Of a stretch of DNA of 7,172 nt, positions 6,858 to 7,172 are shown piece by piece. Both the position numbers and the translations under genes were made by a program. The stretch is taken from contig JAICJJ010000140.1 in the NCBI GenBank assembly GCA_025928535.1, forward strand, positions 1-7,172, given 5' to 3'. The notes beneath the pieces were generated by a model. It ran no database searches and was not told the origin of the DNA. It worked only from the letters and a program-made list of their open reading frames with translations. The DNA comes from Thermomicrobiales bacterium. GTDB lineage: Bacteria > Chloroflexota > Chloroflexia > Thermomicrobiales > UBA6265. The first letter of the stretch is position 1, and each line of letters begins with the position of its first letter.

Positions 6858-6885
6858 GCCGCGCCCGCCGGGATCAGGGCGCGGC
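6858..6885. terminator. GC-rich hairpin between convergent gene ends (possible bidirectional terminator)
   Basis: GCCGCGCCC (6858-6866) pairs perfectly over 9 bases with GGGCGCGGC (6877-6885) around a 10-base loop. It begins four bases after the DUF1269 stop and spans the stop codon of the GAP-family gene on the other strand. No T-run follows on either side, so it is not a classical intrinsic terminator. It may block or pause convergent transcripts or protect their 3' ends. Confidence 0.4.
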
Positions 6886-7172
6886 CGCGAGGAGGCCGGC
6901 GACGCCCCGGGTCGCCAGATAGACCCCGATCGCCGCCATCACGACCGCGGTGATGGCGACGAGGTGGCGGGCCAGCCAGGCCGCCTCCCGCTCGAGGGCC
7001 GCATCGCCGCGCGCTCCGCCGAATGTCCGGACGATGAGCGGAATTGCGACGCCAAGCGAACTGACCGCCACGAAGGTCGCGGCCGCGACCGCCAGTTCGT
7101 GCGCCGCGAGATTGGCCTGGCTCATCACGCCGACGGCCGCCGCGAGCAACGCGAGATTGCGCAGGCTGACCA
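6874..7172 (-). CDS. Second GAP/SfLAP-family membrane protein, N-terminus cut by window edge
   Basis: The last 98 residues of a gene that begins beyond the right edge. The visible part starts in VSLRNLALLAAA, continues through a hydrophobic segment (about 24-47, with SSLGVAIPLIV), a charged loop (50-65) and a final helix (about 70-96), and ends in GVAGLLAAAP. It lines up piece by piece with the C-terminal half of the protein encoded at 5508-6191: RNLAL with KNLAF, VAVSSLGVAIPLIVR with VALASIGVAGPVIWR, and VVMAAIGVYLATRGVAGLL with VVFLLIGVKLAAQGIGGLL. I therefore call it a paralogue or relative, with substrate unknown. Internal ATG and TTG codons in this stretch are not starts, because the family homology continues upstream of them to the window edge. 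Confidence 0.75.
   Translation of the reverse strand, partial: VSLRNLALLAAAVGVMSQANLAAHELAVAAATFVAVSSLGVAIPLIVRTFGGARGDAALEREAAWLARHLVAITAVVMAAIGVYLATRGVAGLLAAAP

Overview
This is a GC-rich bacterial chromosomal segment with tightly packed genes. GTG starts are used alongside ATG, and long spurious open frames lie antisense to almost every gene, as expected at this base composition. No rRNA, tRNA, CRISPR array, insertion sequence or phage gene is visible. The phylum cannot be fixed from sequence alone. A high-GC proteobacterium or planctomycete-like genome would fit, and GAP-family transporters are also common in actinobacteria. Base composition looks uniform, so there is no sign of recent transfer.

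Layout, left to right. Positions 1-2367 hold two M20-family zinc peptidases on the minus strand: an M20 dipeptidase (979-2367) followed downstream by PepT (1-916, cut by the window edge). They are about 60 bases apart and probably form one peptide-catabolism operon that completes hydrolysis of di- and tripeptides in the cytoplasm. Positions 2368-2689 carry no convincing gene, but contain a probable intrinsic terminator for the operon on their right. Positions 2690-5403 encode a two-component pair on the minus strand: a soluble GAF-PAS-PAS histidine kinase of the HisKA_3 (NarL-partner) type, and a NarL/LuxR-type response regulator whose GTG start overlaps the kinase stop by four bases.

The right part (5508-7172) holds a GAP/SfLAP-family membrane protein (LysE-like superfamily, minus strand), a divergently transcribed DUF1269 membrane-associated protein (plus strand), and the C-terminal part of a second GAP-family protein (minus strand, running off the window). 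The two GAP-family genes are related to each other and bracket the DUF1269 gene. A perfect 8-base inverted repeat lies in the divergent promoter region, and a strong GC hairpin lies between the convergent ends.

Everything here belongs to recognised families. I see no clearly novel system. The points most worth a second look are the GAP/DUF1269/GAP cluster, the regulatory repeats around it and in front of the kinase, and the unknown input signal and regulon of the two-component pair.
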